A DNA stretch of 64,000 nucleotides from Salicibibacter cibi. Its GTDB lineage: Bacteria > Bacillota > Bacilli > Bacillales > Marinococcaceae. The stretch spans positions 806,001 to 870,000 of the forward strand of contig NZ_CP054706.1 of the NCBI RefSeq assembly GCF_016495865.1. Reading direction: 5' to 3'. Shown here piece by piece: positions 50,347 through 59,008 of the stretch. The position numbers and the translations under genes were made by a program. The first letter of the stretch is position 1. Each line of letters starts with the position of its first letter. The notes under the pieces were generated by a model. The model saw nothing but the letters and a program-made list of their open reading frames with translations, ran no database searches and had not been told where the DNA came from.

Positions 50347-50496
50347 TTATTCCGCGTTTTTCTTCTGTTGATCGGTAGAATCACTGCAGTTCTCCTGACT
50401 GGATTCAACTTCTTCAATTTCTACACTGCAACAATCTTTTTGAGTCGGCTTCGCTTTTGAGAAGAAGTTCTTCAAGCTAGATTCTTTTTGGGCCAT
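50347..50496 (-). CDS. Small CC-motif protein of the permease operon
   Basis: The 49-residue product reads MAQKESSLKNFFSKAKPTQK then DCCSVEIEEV and a hydrophilic tail with one more Cys. The adjacent Cys pair (22-23) could bind a soft metal or metalloid. AGGAGGTG precedes the ATG at 50496, 13 bases after the permease stop, so it is the last gene of the regulator-permease operon. No membrane segment. It is not assigned to a named family; a metallochaperone role is inference. Confidence 0.7.
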   Translation of the reverse strand: MAQKESSLKNFFSKAKPTQKDCCSVEIEEVESSQENCSDSTDQQKKNAE

Positions 50497-50509
50497 GGGG
50501 TCACCTCCT

Positions 50510-51394
50510 TTATAGGATGATCTGCACGATAAATCCTGTACCAATAGCAACAATCAAAATGGAAACGACAAAAGCCACAACTAATTTTCGTTTAAATAAT
50601 TTGCTTAATAAAATAACCTCTGGAATACTCGCCCCGGCACCGCCGATTAAAAGGGCAATCACAGCTCCCAAATCCATCCCTTGGCTAACTAAGGCGCCCG
50701 CAATCGGCAATATGGTTTCTGCGCGAATATACATGGGAATCCCGATCACTGATGCAATGGGAATCGTCCAGGGATTATCTCCTCCGGCATATTGAACAAT
50801 AAATTCTTGCGGAACGACGTCATAAACAAATGCTCCAATAAAAACGCCGATAAGCAAGTAAGGAAATAAAGGATAAAAGAACGTCCATGTATCTTGAAGA
50901 GCCAACTTCCATTTGGAAATATTTTGATCTTCGTTTGAACTCCCTTTCTTTCTCACTCTCACTTCTTTCACCGATTGCTCAAGACCTAAAGCGCTCCATA
51001 CAACACCAATAAGTATAGAAAAAATGGTTATGACGATTGCGTAGTATAAGGTTAATTCCCATCCCAACAAGGTCAACATCATGATAATGATCACTGGATT
51101 CAAGAGAGGAGAAGCAATTAAAAATGACATCGACGGTCCAAAGGGAGCTTTAGAAGATAACAATCCTGCTAAAATTGGTATCGTTGAACAAGAACAAAAG
51201 GGGGTTAGTGACCCTAACCCTACGCCATAGAGATAGCCAATCCAGTTATTTGGTCGATTAAGGATGCGTCTAACTCGATCTTCTGTCACCTTTTGTTGTA
51301 ACCAACTGACCAAAAAACTAATGAGTATAAACAAAGCGGTCAGTTCTAAAAACAGAATGAAAAAGGTGTTTAGGAAGCTTAAAAAGGTATCCAT
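50510..51394 (-). CDS. DUF318/ArsP-type permease
   Basis: The 294-residue product has about eight membrane segments. The family signature TPFCSCSTIPILAGLLSSKA (Cys67, Cys69) is intact, and a second motif region reads GGAGASIPEVILLSKLFKRK. PF03773 permeases include ArsP, which exports trivalent organoarsenicals. The ATG at 51394 has AAGGAGC upstream. Two operators of the type ATCAA-N6-TTGAT lie just upstream and the ArsR gene precedes it, so it is metalloid-inducible by inference. Confidence 0.87.
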   Translation of the reverse strand: MDTFLSFLNTFFILFLELTALFILISFLVSWLQQKVTEDRVRRILNRPNNWIGYLYGVGLGSLTPFCSCSTIPILAGLLSSKAPFGPSMSFLIASPLLNPVIIIMMLTLLGWELTLYYAIVITIFSILIGVVWSALGLEQSVKEVRVRKKGSSNEDQNISKWKLALQDTWTFFYPLFPYLLIGVFIGAFVYDVVPQEFIVQYAGGDNPWTIPIASVIGIPMYIRAETILPIAGALVSQGMDLGAVIALLIGGAGASIPEVILLSKLFKRKLVVAFVVSILIVAIGTGFIVQIIL

Positions 51395-51410
51395 GATTGG
51401 CTCCTTATAA

Positions 51411-51426
51411 ATCAATTTTTTTTGAT
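51411..51426. promoter_or_regulatory. ArsR-type operator 1
   Basis: ATCAATTTTTTTTGAT: ATCAA-N6-TTGAT palindrome 16 bases before the permease start; identical to operator 3. Confidence 0.75.
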
Positions 51427-51443
51427 ATATAAGCGATTACTTC

Positions 51444-51459
51444 ATCAACTTTTTTTGAT
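51444..51459. promoter_or_regulatory. ArsR-type operator 2
   Basis: ATCAACTTTTTTTGAT: same ATCAA-N6-TTGAT pattern, 33 bases from operator 1 (about three helical turns). Confidence 0.75.
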
Positions 51460-51487
51460 TAAATAATCAAAAAGTAATCCCCAGTGA

Positions 51488-51814
51488 TTAGGGGCTATTT
51501 GGATAGAAAATACAGCAGAGTTCTTCGGATAACAAGTTTTTAACTTCGGTTTCATTCAAACGATAGTAATTCCAAGTGCCGATTTTTTCTTGTAGAATCA
51601 AATTCGCATCGAGTAATATTCTTAAATGATAGGACAGCTTCGATTGTGGTAATCCAACAATGTCTGTTAGATCACAAACACATACTTGGCCACGTTGATT
51701 CAATTCATACATGATTTTTAGACGAAGTTCATCCGCAAGGGCTTTAAATTTCCCTTTATATGTTTGAAAAAGCTGATCTTGGTCAACTTTTGATGTAGCC
51801 ATGGTTTCTTTCAT
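51488..51814 (-). CDS. ArsR-family metalloregulator (permease operon)
   Basis: The 108-residue product has a winged helix (FKALADELRLKIMYELNQ, LPQSKLSYHLRILLDANLIL). The ArsR metal motif is CVCDL (Cys near residue 45) in the recognition region, and an additional Cys pair ends the protein (ELCCIF). ATG 51814 has GAGG upstream. An operator identical to that of the permease overlaps its promoter, so autorepression is expected. As(III), Sb(III) or a related ion is the likely inducer. Confidence 0.87.
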   Translation of the reverse strand: MKETMATSKVDQDQLFQTYKGKFKALADELRLKIMYELNQRGQVCVCDLTDIVGLPQSKLSYHLRILLDANLILQEKIGTWNYYRLNETEVKNLLSEELCCIFYPNSP

Positions 51815-51833
51815 GTTCAATGCCTCATTTCAA

Positions 51834-51849
51834 ATCAATTTTTTTTGAT
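51834..51849. promoter_or_regulatory. ArsR-type operator 3
   Basis: ATCAATTTTTTTTGAT, identical to operator 1, 20 bases before the first ArsR gene. Confidence 0.75.
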
Positions 51850-51934
51850 TTACTTGAATTATATGCCTGATAGAAAGAAAATGCAACCTTTAGAACAAAA
51901 AAATTTGATGAAAAGGACTAGTTGTTTATAGCGA

Positions 51935-51964
51935 TTGACTTATATAATAAGGTAGTTATATAAT
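51935..51964 (+). promoter_or_regulatory. Promoter of arsR-arsB-arsC
   Basis: TTGACT (51935-51940) and TATAAT (51959-51964), 18 bases apart, 22 bases before the ATG. Confidence 0.7.
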
Positions 51965-51986
51965 GCTTATGAAAAGGAGAATGCAT

Positions 51987-52337
51987 ATGAGCACATTAAA
52001 TACAAGGTTAAATTCCACTGAAGTGGCTGACGCTTTAAAAGTCATCAGTGACCCTACACGGTTGTTGATGATGAAGCTTATTTCAAAAAAGGAATACTGT
52101 GTTTGTCAGTTCGTTGATATGTTTGAAATCAGTCAACCTGCAGTAAGTCAACATATCCGTAAGTTGAAGCAAGCAGGTGTTGTCGAAGAAGATCGCCGTG
52201 GGCAATGGCGATTCTATTCCATGGATAGATCTGCACCGAAAGTTGCTGTCATTCAAGCTATTTTGGATCAAATTGATGATTATGATCAACAGTATTTGGA
52301 ACTTTTAAAGAAAGAAACCCCTGTTGATTGCTGTTAA
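51987..52337 (+). CDS. ArsR-family arsenic regulator, AseR-like
   Basis: The 116-residue product has a winged helix with ArsR motif YCVCQFVDMFEISQPAVSQH and the wing RRGQWRFYSM; it ends VDCC. It resembles B. subtilis AseR, which regulates the AseA efflux protein. AAAAGGAG precedes the ATG at 51987. It is the first gene of an operon whose next two genes (arsB, arsC) are damaged. Confidence 0.88.
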   Translation: MSTLNTRLNSTEVADALKVISDPTRLLMMKLISKKEYCVCQFVDMFEISQPAVSQHIRKLKQAGVVEEDRRGQWRFYSMDRSAPKVAVIQAILDQIDDYDQQYLELLKKETPVDCC

Positions 52338-52352
52338 AGGAGGAATCAAGCG

Positions 52353-53650
52353 TTGCTTTCAGTCATCTTAGCGTCAGTGATATTTATCATTACGCTTGTG
52401 TTAGTCATTTGGCAGCCTAAAAACCTTGATCTTGGTTGGTCTGCTTGTGGTGGTGCCATCATTGCGTTACTCTTGGGAGTTGTTTCGTTTGGTGATGTCA
52501 TTGAAGTCACGAGCATTGTGTGGAATGCTACGTTAACGTTTATTGCTGTGATTATCATTTCTTTGATCCTCGATGAGATTGGTTTTTTTGAATGGTCAGC
52601 TTTACATATGACAAGGGCGGCTAAAGGAAACGCTGTGCTTATGTTCGTCTATGTTTGTATTTTGGGTTCCATTGTGGCAGCGTTCTTCGCAAATGATGGA
52701 GCGGCACTTATTTTGACACCGATCGTTCTCGCCATGGTTCGTTCGCTGAATTTCAACGAAAAGATGGTCTTTCCATTTATTATTGCCAGTGGATTTATTG
52801 CAGATACTACATCGCTTCCTTTGATCGTCAGTAATCTTGTAAATATTGTATCGGCAGACTTCTTTGGGATAGGATTTGTGGAATATGCGACACGTATGAT
52901 TGTCCCGAATTTCTTTGCATTAGGAGCGAGTATTCTTGTTCTTTATCTGTATTTCAGAAAGAGCATTCCCAAGCGGTATGACTACGAGCAGTTACAAAAA
53001 CCAAGAGAAGCTATTCAGGATGGGAAAATGTTTCGTTTATCATGGTTTGTACTAGGGGTTCTGCTTGTTGGTTACTTTGTAAGTGAAATTTTGCATATTC
53101 CTGTATCCATTGTCGCGGGGATCATTGCACTTATTTTCTTAGCGATTGCTAGTAAGAGTCCCGCCGTTGCTACACGTTCGGTGATGAAAGGTGCTCCATG
53201 GAATATTGTTTTTTTTCTATCGGAATGTATGTCGTCGTTTTTGGCCTTCAAAATGTAGGATTAACAGACCTCTTAGCTGGAGGACTTGAATATGTAGCAC
53301 AACAAGGCGTCTTTGCCGCAACGATGGGGATGGGGTTTTTAGCAGCTATTCTATCTTCAGTCATGAACAATATGCCAACAGTTATGATTAACGCCATTGC
53401 GATTGATGCAACGGCGGCAACCGGATTAATGAAAGAAGCGCTCATTTATGCAAACGTGGTTGGTTCTGACCTAGGGCCGAAAATCACACCTATCGGATCA
53501 TTAGCCACCCTATTGTGGCTTCATGTGCTTAGCCAAAAAGGTGTAAAGATTTCCTGGTGGACGTACTTTAAAACAGGCATTGTTATCACATTACCTGTCT
53601 TATTTATCACCTTACTCGGTCTGTATCTCTGGTTAATGGTAATTGGTTAA
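52353..53650 (+). pseudogene. arsB: Arsenite efflux protein ArsB/AseA, one frameshift
   Basis: Two frames give one ArsB-type permease of about 432 residues with 12 membrane segments ([79 protein letters not shown]). At 53208-53216 the run of eight T shifts the frame after NIVFF; one more T would restore [25 protein letters not shown] continuation. Either an inactivating slip, a phase-variable tract or a sequencing error. GTTAAAGGAGG precedes the TTG start. Confidence 0.87.
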
Positions 53651-53670
53651 AGAAAAGGAGAAAACCCATC

Positions 53671-53750
53671 ATGGCTAAAAAACGATCTACTTTCTTTGCA
53701 CAAAGAATTCTTGTCGAAGCCAAAATTGCAGAAGGTTGGGCAAAGCATTA
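53671..53750 (+). pseudogene. arsC: arsC arsenate reductase, truncated by a MITE
   Basis: AAAAGGAG precedes ATG 53671. In a shifted frame the sequence reads TIYFLCTKNSCRSQ, the ArsC active site CTGNSCRSQ with one change, and then the original frame resumes with IAEGWAKHY. After this point the GGGACTGCTGAA MITE begins. About 110 C-terminal residues are gone, so arsenate reduction from this locus is lost. Confidence 0.82.
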
Positions 53751-53754
53751 TTTA

Positions 53755-53958
53755 GGGACTGCTGAATAACGGAAAAAGACTGGCACATAAGCATTTTCCG
53801 TTGGTGTTGTCAAAGTTGGATGCAAGGAAATCCATCCTATAAGCAAAAAACTCTTGCACTTCTGGCAACGTACGGAGGGACGGTGCTGCAATGGCGAGAA
53901 ACGGACGCGTCAAGCCCCCGCAGCGCCGGTTTTACGAGAGGAGGATTGACCGTTCGTC
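53755..53958 (+). mobile_element. GGGACTGCTGAA MITE, right end missing
   Basis: Starts GGGACTGCTGAATAACGG and matches the 57369 copy through CGGTTTTACGAGAGGAGG to about 53958, where homology ends before the right repeat. It interrupts arsC and separates it from the AT-rich methyltransferase. Confidence 0.82.
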
Positions 53959-54049
53959 AATATGTTCTGCAATCGGATCATATTGCGGAATAAATCAAAC
54001 CAAGTAGGGAAGTTTGAAAAGAAATATACCTAGGCTAAAGGAGCAGAGT

Positions 54050-54646
54050 ATGGAAAACAATGTTTTTGAACAGATGGCAAAAAAATATGATACAGATGAA
54101 AGAATTGAACTAGCCAATGTTATAGTTAAGGAAGTAAAACCAAAATTACGAAATAGCAGATCAAAATCTTTCATGGACTATGGGAGTGGAACTGGTCTAA
54201 TTGGTTTAGAGTTATCAGACATGGTGGATTCTGTTTTGTTGGTGGATTCATCAAAACAAATGTTGGAGGTAGCGGAAGAAAAAATTTTTCGCAGGGGAAT
54301 TACAAACTCCAAGGTGATTTGTTCAGATTTTATCAAAGAAACACCTAATCTTAAGACAGACATAATTTTAATGTCACTAGTCCTCCTACATATCCCGGAT
54401 ACTAAAAAAATTCTACAAAAATTATATAACGTTTTAAACAATGGCGGCGAATTAATTATTATTGATTTTGACAAAAACAATAAAGTGAATCATCCAAGGG
54501 TTCATAATGGTTTTTCGCATGAAAGCTTAAAAAAACTATTATCCGAGGTAGGGTTCAAATCCATCAAAATTAAGACATTTTATAGCGGAAATCGTATTTT
54601 TATGAACCAAGATGCCTCAATGTTTATAGCCAGTAGTATAAGGTGA
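54050..54646 (+). CDS. SAM-dependent class I methyltransferase
   Basis: The 198-residue product has motif I FMDYGSGTGLIGLELS (about 41-56), the acidic SAM residue in LLVDSSKQML, and a post-motif CSDFIKET. No N-terminal substrate domain. The gene is markedly AT-rich compared with most of the window, suggesting recent acquisition. AAGGAGC precedes the ATG. Position beside arsenic genes invites comparison with ArsM, but the paired cysteines of ArsM are absent, so that name is not used. Confidence 0.82.
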   Translation: MENNVFEQMAKKYDTDERIELANVIVKEVKPKLRNSRSKSFMDYGSGTGLIGLELSDMVDSVLLVDSSKQMLEVAEEKIFRRGITNSKVICSDFIKETPNLKTDIILMSLVLLHIPDTKKILQKLYNVLNNGGELIIIDFDKNNKVNHPRVHNGFSHESLKKLLSEVGFKSIKIKTFYSGNRIFMNQDASMFIASSIR

Positions 54647-54663
54647 TTTCGAGCGCGTTTGTT

Positions 54664-54765
54664 GGCTCTTCACCAAAATCTATCGTTGATAAAAGTGAAC
54701 ACTTATGATTTTGACTAGCCAGCGGAGGAAAAACACGGAGACTGATAGGAAAGCGCAGTCATTTT
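54664..54765 (+). mobile_element. Truncated ISL3-like MITE, copy 3
   Basis: Starts GGCTCTTCACCAAAATCTAT, followed by the interior GCGGAGGAAAAACACGGAGA seen in the 17931 copy. The right half is missing and the sequence joins a gene relic. Confidence 0.75.
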
Positions 54766-54920
54766 TTCATACATTTCTTTCTTCTTTTGCAACTGATATT
54801 CGTCCAATGCGGCCGCAGATAGTAACATGAACAGGTAGCCGCTTATATGCTGATTGATCGTAAAAAAACCGGCAATAATCAGGGGTAGGATGAAAGCAAA
54901 AAGCTGAACCTTTTGTAAAC
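54766..54920 (-). pseudogene. Membrane-protein fragment cut by the MITE
   Basis: On the minus strand the frame reads VQLFAFILPLIIAGFFTINQ, HISGYLFMLLSAAALDEYQL and QKKKEMYEKM before entering the MITE. Two hydrophobic segments are followed by a charged helix. No start or stop belongs to it. Family unknown. Confidence 0.45.
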
Positions 54921-55204
54921 GTTACAGTCACGATGAAATTCGAGAACAATTTATCATAAGGTGATTGTATTTCTACCTTCTTCGATCACATCTTTCCCGA
55001 CTTTAACAGCAAGTGGCAGGGGCAATTGAAAATAAGTATTTGCTCTGAGAGCTGTCTTTTGAAATGATAAATTTTACATATGTAATAAAATAGTTTAAAA
55101 TGATATGTAAATGTAATGAAAATGTAATATAAATCAAGGGATCTTAAACTAATGTGAGGATTAATATAATAAAATCTAAAGTAAATTGAAAGGAAGAAGA
55201 AGCG
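54921..55204. other. AT-rich intergenic region
   Basis: About 280 bases, very AT-rich, without a recognisable gene or repeat. TTTACA/TAATAT-like words near 55070-55170 could serve the small gene at 55205, but none is convincing. Confidence 0.4.
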
Positions 55205-55396
55205 ATGGACCAACTGGAATGTGTGATGGAAGTTCAACGTCGAGCGGAGAATCTACTGAAAAAAACAGGGATTACTGAACATTATGCTTATTCTTATGCG
55301 ATTAATGATTTCATGAGTGAGCAAAGAAAGAAGATGCACACGGATAAGGCTGATCACCTTCATGCTTCTTTATTCCGCAATTTTGGTGTTGAATAG
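55205..55396 (+). CDS. Small hypothetical protein
   Basis: The 63-residue hydrophilic product (MDQLECVMEVQRRAENLLKK, TGITEHYAYSYAINDFMSEQ) is probably alpha-helical. AAAGGAAGAAG precedes the ATG. No known family is recognised. It stands between mobile-element relics in AT-rich DNA, so it may be an imported gene. Confidence 0.5.
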   Translation: MDQLECVMEVQRRAENLLKKTGITEHYAYSYAINDFMSEQRKKMHTDKADHLHASLFRNFGVE

Positions 55397-55553
55397 TATA
55401 AATGTAGATAGAAACACTATTTATCAAACAAAAAGACTCGAAATTCAATGAAAAATTTTATCGGAATTTTTGTCCAAAAACAATAAAAACCCTTATATGA
55501 GAGGTGAAGGTGGTCCACATCCAAATTCAAATCTCTCGCTATAAGGAGTTTAC

Positions 55554-56085
55554 ATGGACAAGACTACCACAACAACCACATTTAAGGAAGCTATATACCC
55601 CGTTAAATATCAAAGAGGTTTTAGAAAATGTACCTATGAAAAATTGGTTGCTCTGATGATTGATGCACAGATCTACCGAATGCCAAACGCGAAGCAGTTA
55701 GCGTTGACCCTCAAGAATAGCGAAGAACTCCAAGCAAGCGTGAATCTTTCTTCGATTAGCAGCTCACAGCCTACACGCCGCTTGCGTGACATTGGCGCTG
55801 ATGTGAGCCGGACCTTATTTTCCGATATGGTGAACTAAATGAAGCGAGAAATTCATCCCCGCTATCATTTACAGGTAGATGAGCCCCATCTATCTTGTGG
55901 ATGCTTCCATCATTCCGCTCTGCCTGTCCTCTGTCGATGGGCAACTTATCGTCCCAAATAAGGAAAAGATGCCCTGTACTTGTCTGATCGCGGTTAGAAT
56001 GAGTTATGACGCCTTTGATCGGTACTTCGAACCGGCGATATTCGATTTATCACGCGTTTCAAAAGCAATGCTGTCTTTGATGTAA
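55554..56085 (+). pseudogene. IS4-family transposase remnant
   Basis: The first 94 codons match the N-terminal domain of IS4 transposases (FRKCTYEKLVALMIDAQIYR, LSSISSSQPTRRLRDI). A stop at 55838 and further frameshifts follow. Downstream IYLVDASIIPLCLS contains the first catalytic Asp, and a fragment YDAFDRYFE belongs to the later part; the rest is deleted. The region before 55554 may contain the left end of the element. Confidence 0.8.
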
Positions 56086-56147
56086 TCGAAGAATTCCGGC
56101 AGTCCGCTGAGCTTGTGGAGAAGGAGGGATTGGTTGTTTTAATTGCT

Positions 56148-57095
56148 TCATTTCTCTCTTAATGAAAGCAAGATTCGAGATACAATCGCTAATATAGGCA
56201 ACTCAATGAGTGGTCCAATCACCAAGACCAACGCAATCAATGGTTGATCTGGAAAGGCTGCTATTACGATCGCCAAAGCAATAGGGGAATTACGTGCAAT
56301 GATGGTCAGACTTAGACTCACTGTATCTTCATAAGAAAACTTCAATGCTTTTCCAACCGTTTGTGCCACAACAAAGTTAATGGAAAAGAAAAGCATGACT
56401 GGAATCAATAAGATTAAAATGACCTCTAGATTGTTCATTAAATAAGATCCTTCTGAAGCAAACATTGCTGTAATGGCTAATGCTAAAAAAATAATTTGGA
56501 CCGAAGAGAAAAAAGGAATCAGTTTATCGTTTAAAAATGTTTTCTTGTTTTTTAATAAATAACGCGATAATTGAGCAATGGTAAATGGTACGACTAAAAC
56601 CAATACAACACTTTCGATAACGGTTGAAAGGGAAACAGATTCCATCGTACCTACAAAGATAAACAAATACACTGGGATCAATAACACTTGCAGAAGTAAA
56701 TTGATGGGCAATACAGAGGTCGATAATGGCATGTTGCCTTTAGCGATTTTTGTGAAAACTAAATACCAATCTGTACACGGTGTAACCATGAACATGATAA
56801 ATCCTATCCATAATGCAGGATAGTCGGCGAGGAAAATAGCGCCAAGCCCCCATGCTAGTAATGGCGTCCAAATAAAATTGATCATCGTACTTGTGCTTAA
56901 AAACCTTATGTTTTTAAATGCATCTTTAAAATCTTTTAATGGGATCGCTAAAAATAACCCATACAGCATGATTAATAAAAACGGAATGATAAATAACGCT
57001 GCATTCTGTTCAAAAAAGATGAACTGACCTAATAAAAGTCCGACTCCTACGGCGATTAAAATGACGAGCGTTTGAAATTTCTCTAAAACATTCAT
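56148..57095 (-). CDS. Acr3/bile-acid:Na+ symporter-type arsenite carrier
   Basis: The 315-residue product has ten membrane segments. FIMFMVTPCTDWYLVFTKIA carries the Cys of the Acr3 family in TM4, and ARNSPIALAIVIAAFPDQPL the second signature. Acr3 proteins export arsenite with protons. ATG 57095 has GGAAGGGG upstream at the right distance; an ATG two codons earlier is too close to it. It lies 2.4 kb from the damaged arsRBC genes and could substitute for arsB. Substrate inferred from family and context. Confidence 0.8.
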   Translation of the reverse strand: MNVLEKFQTLVILIAVGVGLLLGQFIFFEQNAALFIIPFLLIMLYGLFLAIPLKDFKDAFKNIRFLSTSTMINFIWTPLLAWGLGAIFLADYPALWIGFIMFMVTPCTDWYLVFTKIAKGNMPLSTSVLPINLLLQVLLIPVYLFIFVGTMESVSLSTVIESVVLVLVVPFTIAQLSRYLLKNKKTFLNDKLIPFFSSVQIIFLALAITAMFASEGSYLMNNLEVILILLIPVMLFFSINFVVAQTVGKALKFSYEDTVSLSLTIIARNSPIALAIVIAAFPDQPLIALVLVIGPLIELPILAIVSRILLSLREK

Positions 57096-57250
57096 GATCA
57101 TACCCCTTCCGGAAAAATAGAGGTACGTGCGTACGACTCACTTATTGATATCTTTCAGGATAACTGATATGGATTGTAATTGCTTTGACAATCTTGACTT
57201 CGAATTCGAAATAGGGAAGAGCGATTGAACAACAAACAGTGAAAGGCGAT

Positions 57251-57288
57251 CCATCATAATGACAGTAATTATGATGGGCATTTTTATT
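57251..57288 (+). terminator. Orphan intrinsic terminator
   Basis: CCATCATAAT and ATTATGATGG pair, followed by GCATTTTTATT. No intact plus-strand gene lies just before it, so it probably belonged to a deleted gene. Confidence 0.65.
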
Positions 57289-57368
57289 ATACCTTAAATA
57301 CGACCAAAACTGTATGTAGGTCTTCGTGCACAGACCGCGCACCTAATCCTAAAAGGTAGCTATATTTA

Positions 57369-57640
57369 GGGATTGCTGAACAACTTGTAGCTATCAGCTG
57401 AAGCCGGGATGCCGCTTCCATGGCTTCGCTTTCCGCGGACGAACGGGCAAGCCTCCTCTCGCAAAACCGGCGCTGCGGGGTCTTGACGCGTCCGTTTCTC
57501 GCCATTGCAGCGTCATCCCTCCGTACGTTGCCAGAAGTGCAAGGGTTTTTTGCTTATAGGATAGATTTCCTTGCATCCAGCTTTGACAACACCAACGGAA
57601 AATGCTTATATGCCAGTTTTTCCCGTTATTCAGCAGTCCC
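57369..57640 (-). mobile_element. GGGACTGCTGAA MITE, longest complete copy
   Basis: 272 bp with inverted ends GGGATTGCTGAACAAC and GTTATTCAGCAGTCCC, in reverse orientation to the other complete copies. It carries the full interior with GACCCCGCAGCGCCGGTTTT and CTTCAGCTGATAGCTACAAG. It has no transposase and fills the space upstream of the amino acid permease. Confidence 0.87.
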
Positions 57641-57732
57641 CAATTAGAAACTTTACTAAATTAAACCGCAAAAATCCGGAAGCGTACCTTAATCCTATAT
57701 TGGTATATTGCATGTAGAAAAGAGGTGACTAC

Positions 57733-58980
57733 ATGACCAATACATCAATTGGATTATTTCAAGGTATTGCTTTATATATTGCAACGGTCTTAGGATCTGG
57801 TGTCCTTTTTTTATCCAGTGTTACAGCCTCAATAGCCGGGCCAGCGTCCATATTATCTTGGATGATCGTGATTACGATTAGTTTTCCCCTGGCTTATTCG
57901 TTTGCTTGTTTAGCGCGAGAATACCCAGACGCTGGAGGGGTTGCCACTTTTGTAAGGTATTCATTCGGGGAACATTTTGGAAATATTATTGGATGGTTCT
58001 ATTTTGTTACAGCAGCAGTCGGACAAACCATTGTTGCTTTAACAGGCGCTTATTATTTAGGAAATGCTTTTGATTTTTCACAGGTGGAGATAACGTTTGC
58101 TGCCATATTGATGTTGGTTATTGCCGGAATCACTAACTATTATGGCATTCGCGTAAGTGGCAAATTAGCATTACTATTAAGTGGGTGTTTATTTCTTCTG
58201 TTAGTAGTAACGATTGTATTGGCTATCCCTAGTATAAGTTGGGATCAATTTAGCCCTTTTTTTCCTAACGGAAGTGGTTCAATCGGATCTGCTATAACCG
58301 CCATTTTTTGGGCTTTTTTTGGTTGGGAGGCGATTTGTAACCTTGCAAACAATTTTAAGAATCCCACTCAAAACATCGTTAGGAGTACTATTATAAGTGC
58401 TATAATTATAGGTGTGCTGTTTCTTGCCCTTAGTTTTATAACCATTGGAACAGGCACGTACGATGATATGGAGAGTGATTTATCGCCTATTGCCGTTATT
58501 ATAAATGATACGTTTGGTTTACATGCTCAATTGCTGACCGGTATTCTCGCTTTCATCATTTGTACAGGAACAACAAACGCATTTGTCGCAAGTCTGACTC
58601 AGCTTGGTTATTCACTAAGTAGAGATGGAGCGTTTCCTTCTTATTTTTCGGTGTTACATCCAAAAATCCAAATATCAAGACGCATGGTTTTGTTTGTCGT
58701 TATGTTCGCAGGGGCGGGAGTGTTCATGACAAACGCTCTTTCTCTTACGTTTAATGATATTTTATTTATTCCAACGTCCTTAGGTGTTCTTGTTTATATT
58801 CTTTCAATGGCCGCTGGTGTTAAGTTGTTTAGAAAAGGAACGTTGCCATGGATGTGTTCATTGATCGCCATGATTTTATGTGCACTCGTCCTCCCGTTTT
58901 TTCGGTCATACATCATTGTTCCATTGGTGGTTATTTCTATATATGTAGCTTACATGTTCTTTTTTAATAAAAGGCGTTAA
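57733..58980 (+). CDS. APC-superfamily amino acid permease, YjeH-like
   Basis: The 415-residue product has about 12 membrane segments. The N-terminal substrate segment TVLGSGVLFLSSVTASIAGP and the FWAFFGWEAICNLANNFKNP region match the APC family, nearest to YjeH-type (methionine/branched-chain) exporters. GAGGTG precedes the ATG. It ends 28 bases before adaA and may be co-transcribed. Transport direction and substrate are not established. Confidence 0.85.
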   Translation: MTNTSIGLFQGIALYIATVLGSGVLFLSSVTASIAGPASILSWMIVITISFPLAYSFACLAREYPDAGGVATFVRYSFGEHFGNIIGWFYFVTAAVGQTIVALTGAYYLGNAFDFSQVEITFAAILMLVIAGITNYYGIRVSGKLALLLSGCLFLLLVVTIVLAIPSISWDQFSPFFPNGSGSIGSAITAIFWAFFGWEAICNLANNFKNPTQNIVRSTIISAIIIGVLFLALSFITIGTGTYDDMESDLSPIAVIINDTFGLHAQLLTGILAFIICTGTTNAFVASLTQLGYSLSRDGAFPSYFSVLHPKIQISRRMVLFVVMFAGAGVFMTNALSLTFNDILFIPTSLGVLVYILSMAAGVKLFRKGTLPWMCSLIAMILCALVLPFFRSYIIVPLVVISIYVAYMFFFNKRR

Positions 58981-59008
58981 AATAATGAAGAGACAGGAGC
59001 TGAGCGAC

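Noticed and set aside
53959..54010. Short plus-strand segment after the MITE as the missing arsC end
   Set aside because: A brief frame ending at TAA near 53993 is too short and poorly matched to the ArsC C-terminus to support the link.
54050..54646. Naming the AT-rich methyltransferase ArsM
   Set aside because: It has the SAM-binding fold but not the conserved cysteines needed for arsenite methylation; proximity alone is not enough.
57420..57647. Open frames inside the GGGACTGCTGAA MITEs (about 57394-57647 and 60168-60490)
   Set aside because: The frames differ between copies because of indels and encode no transposase motif.
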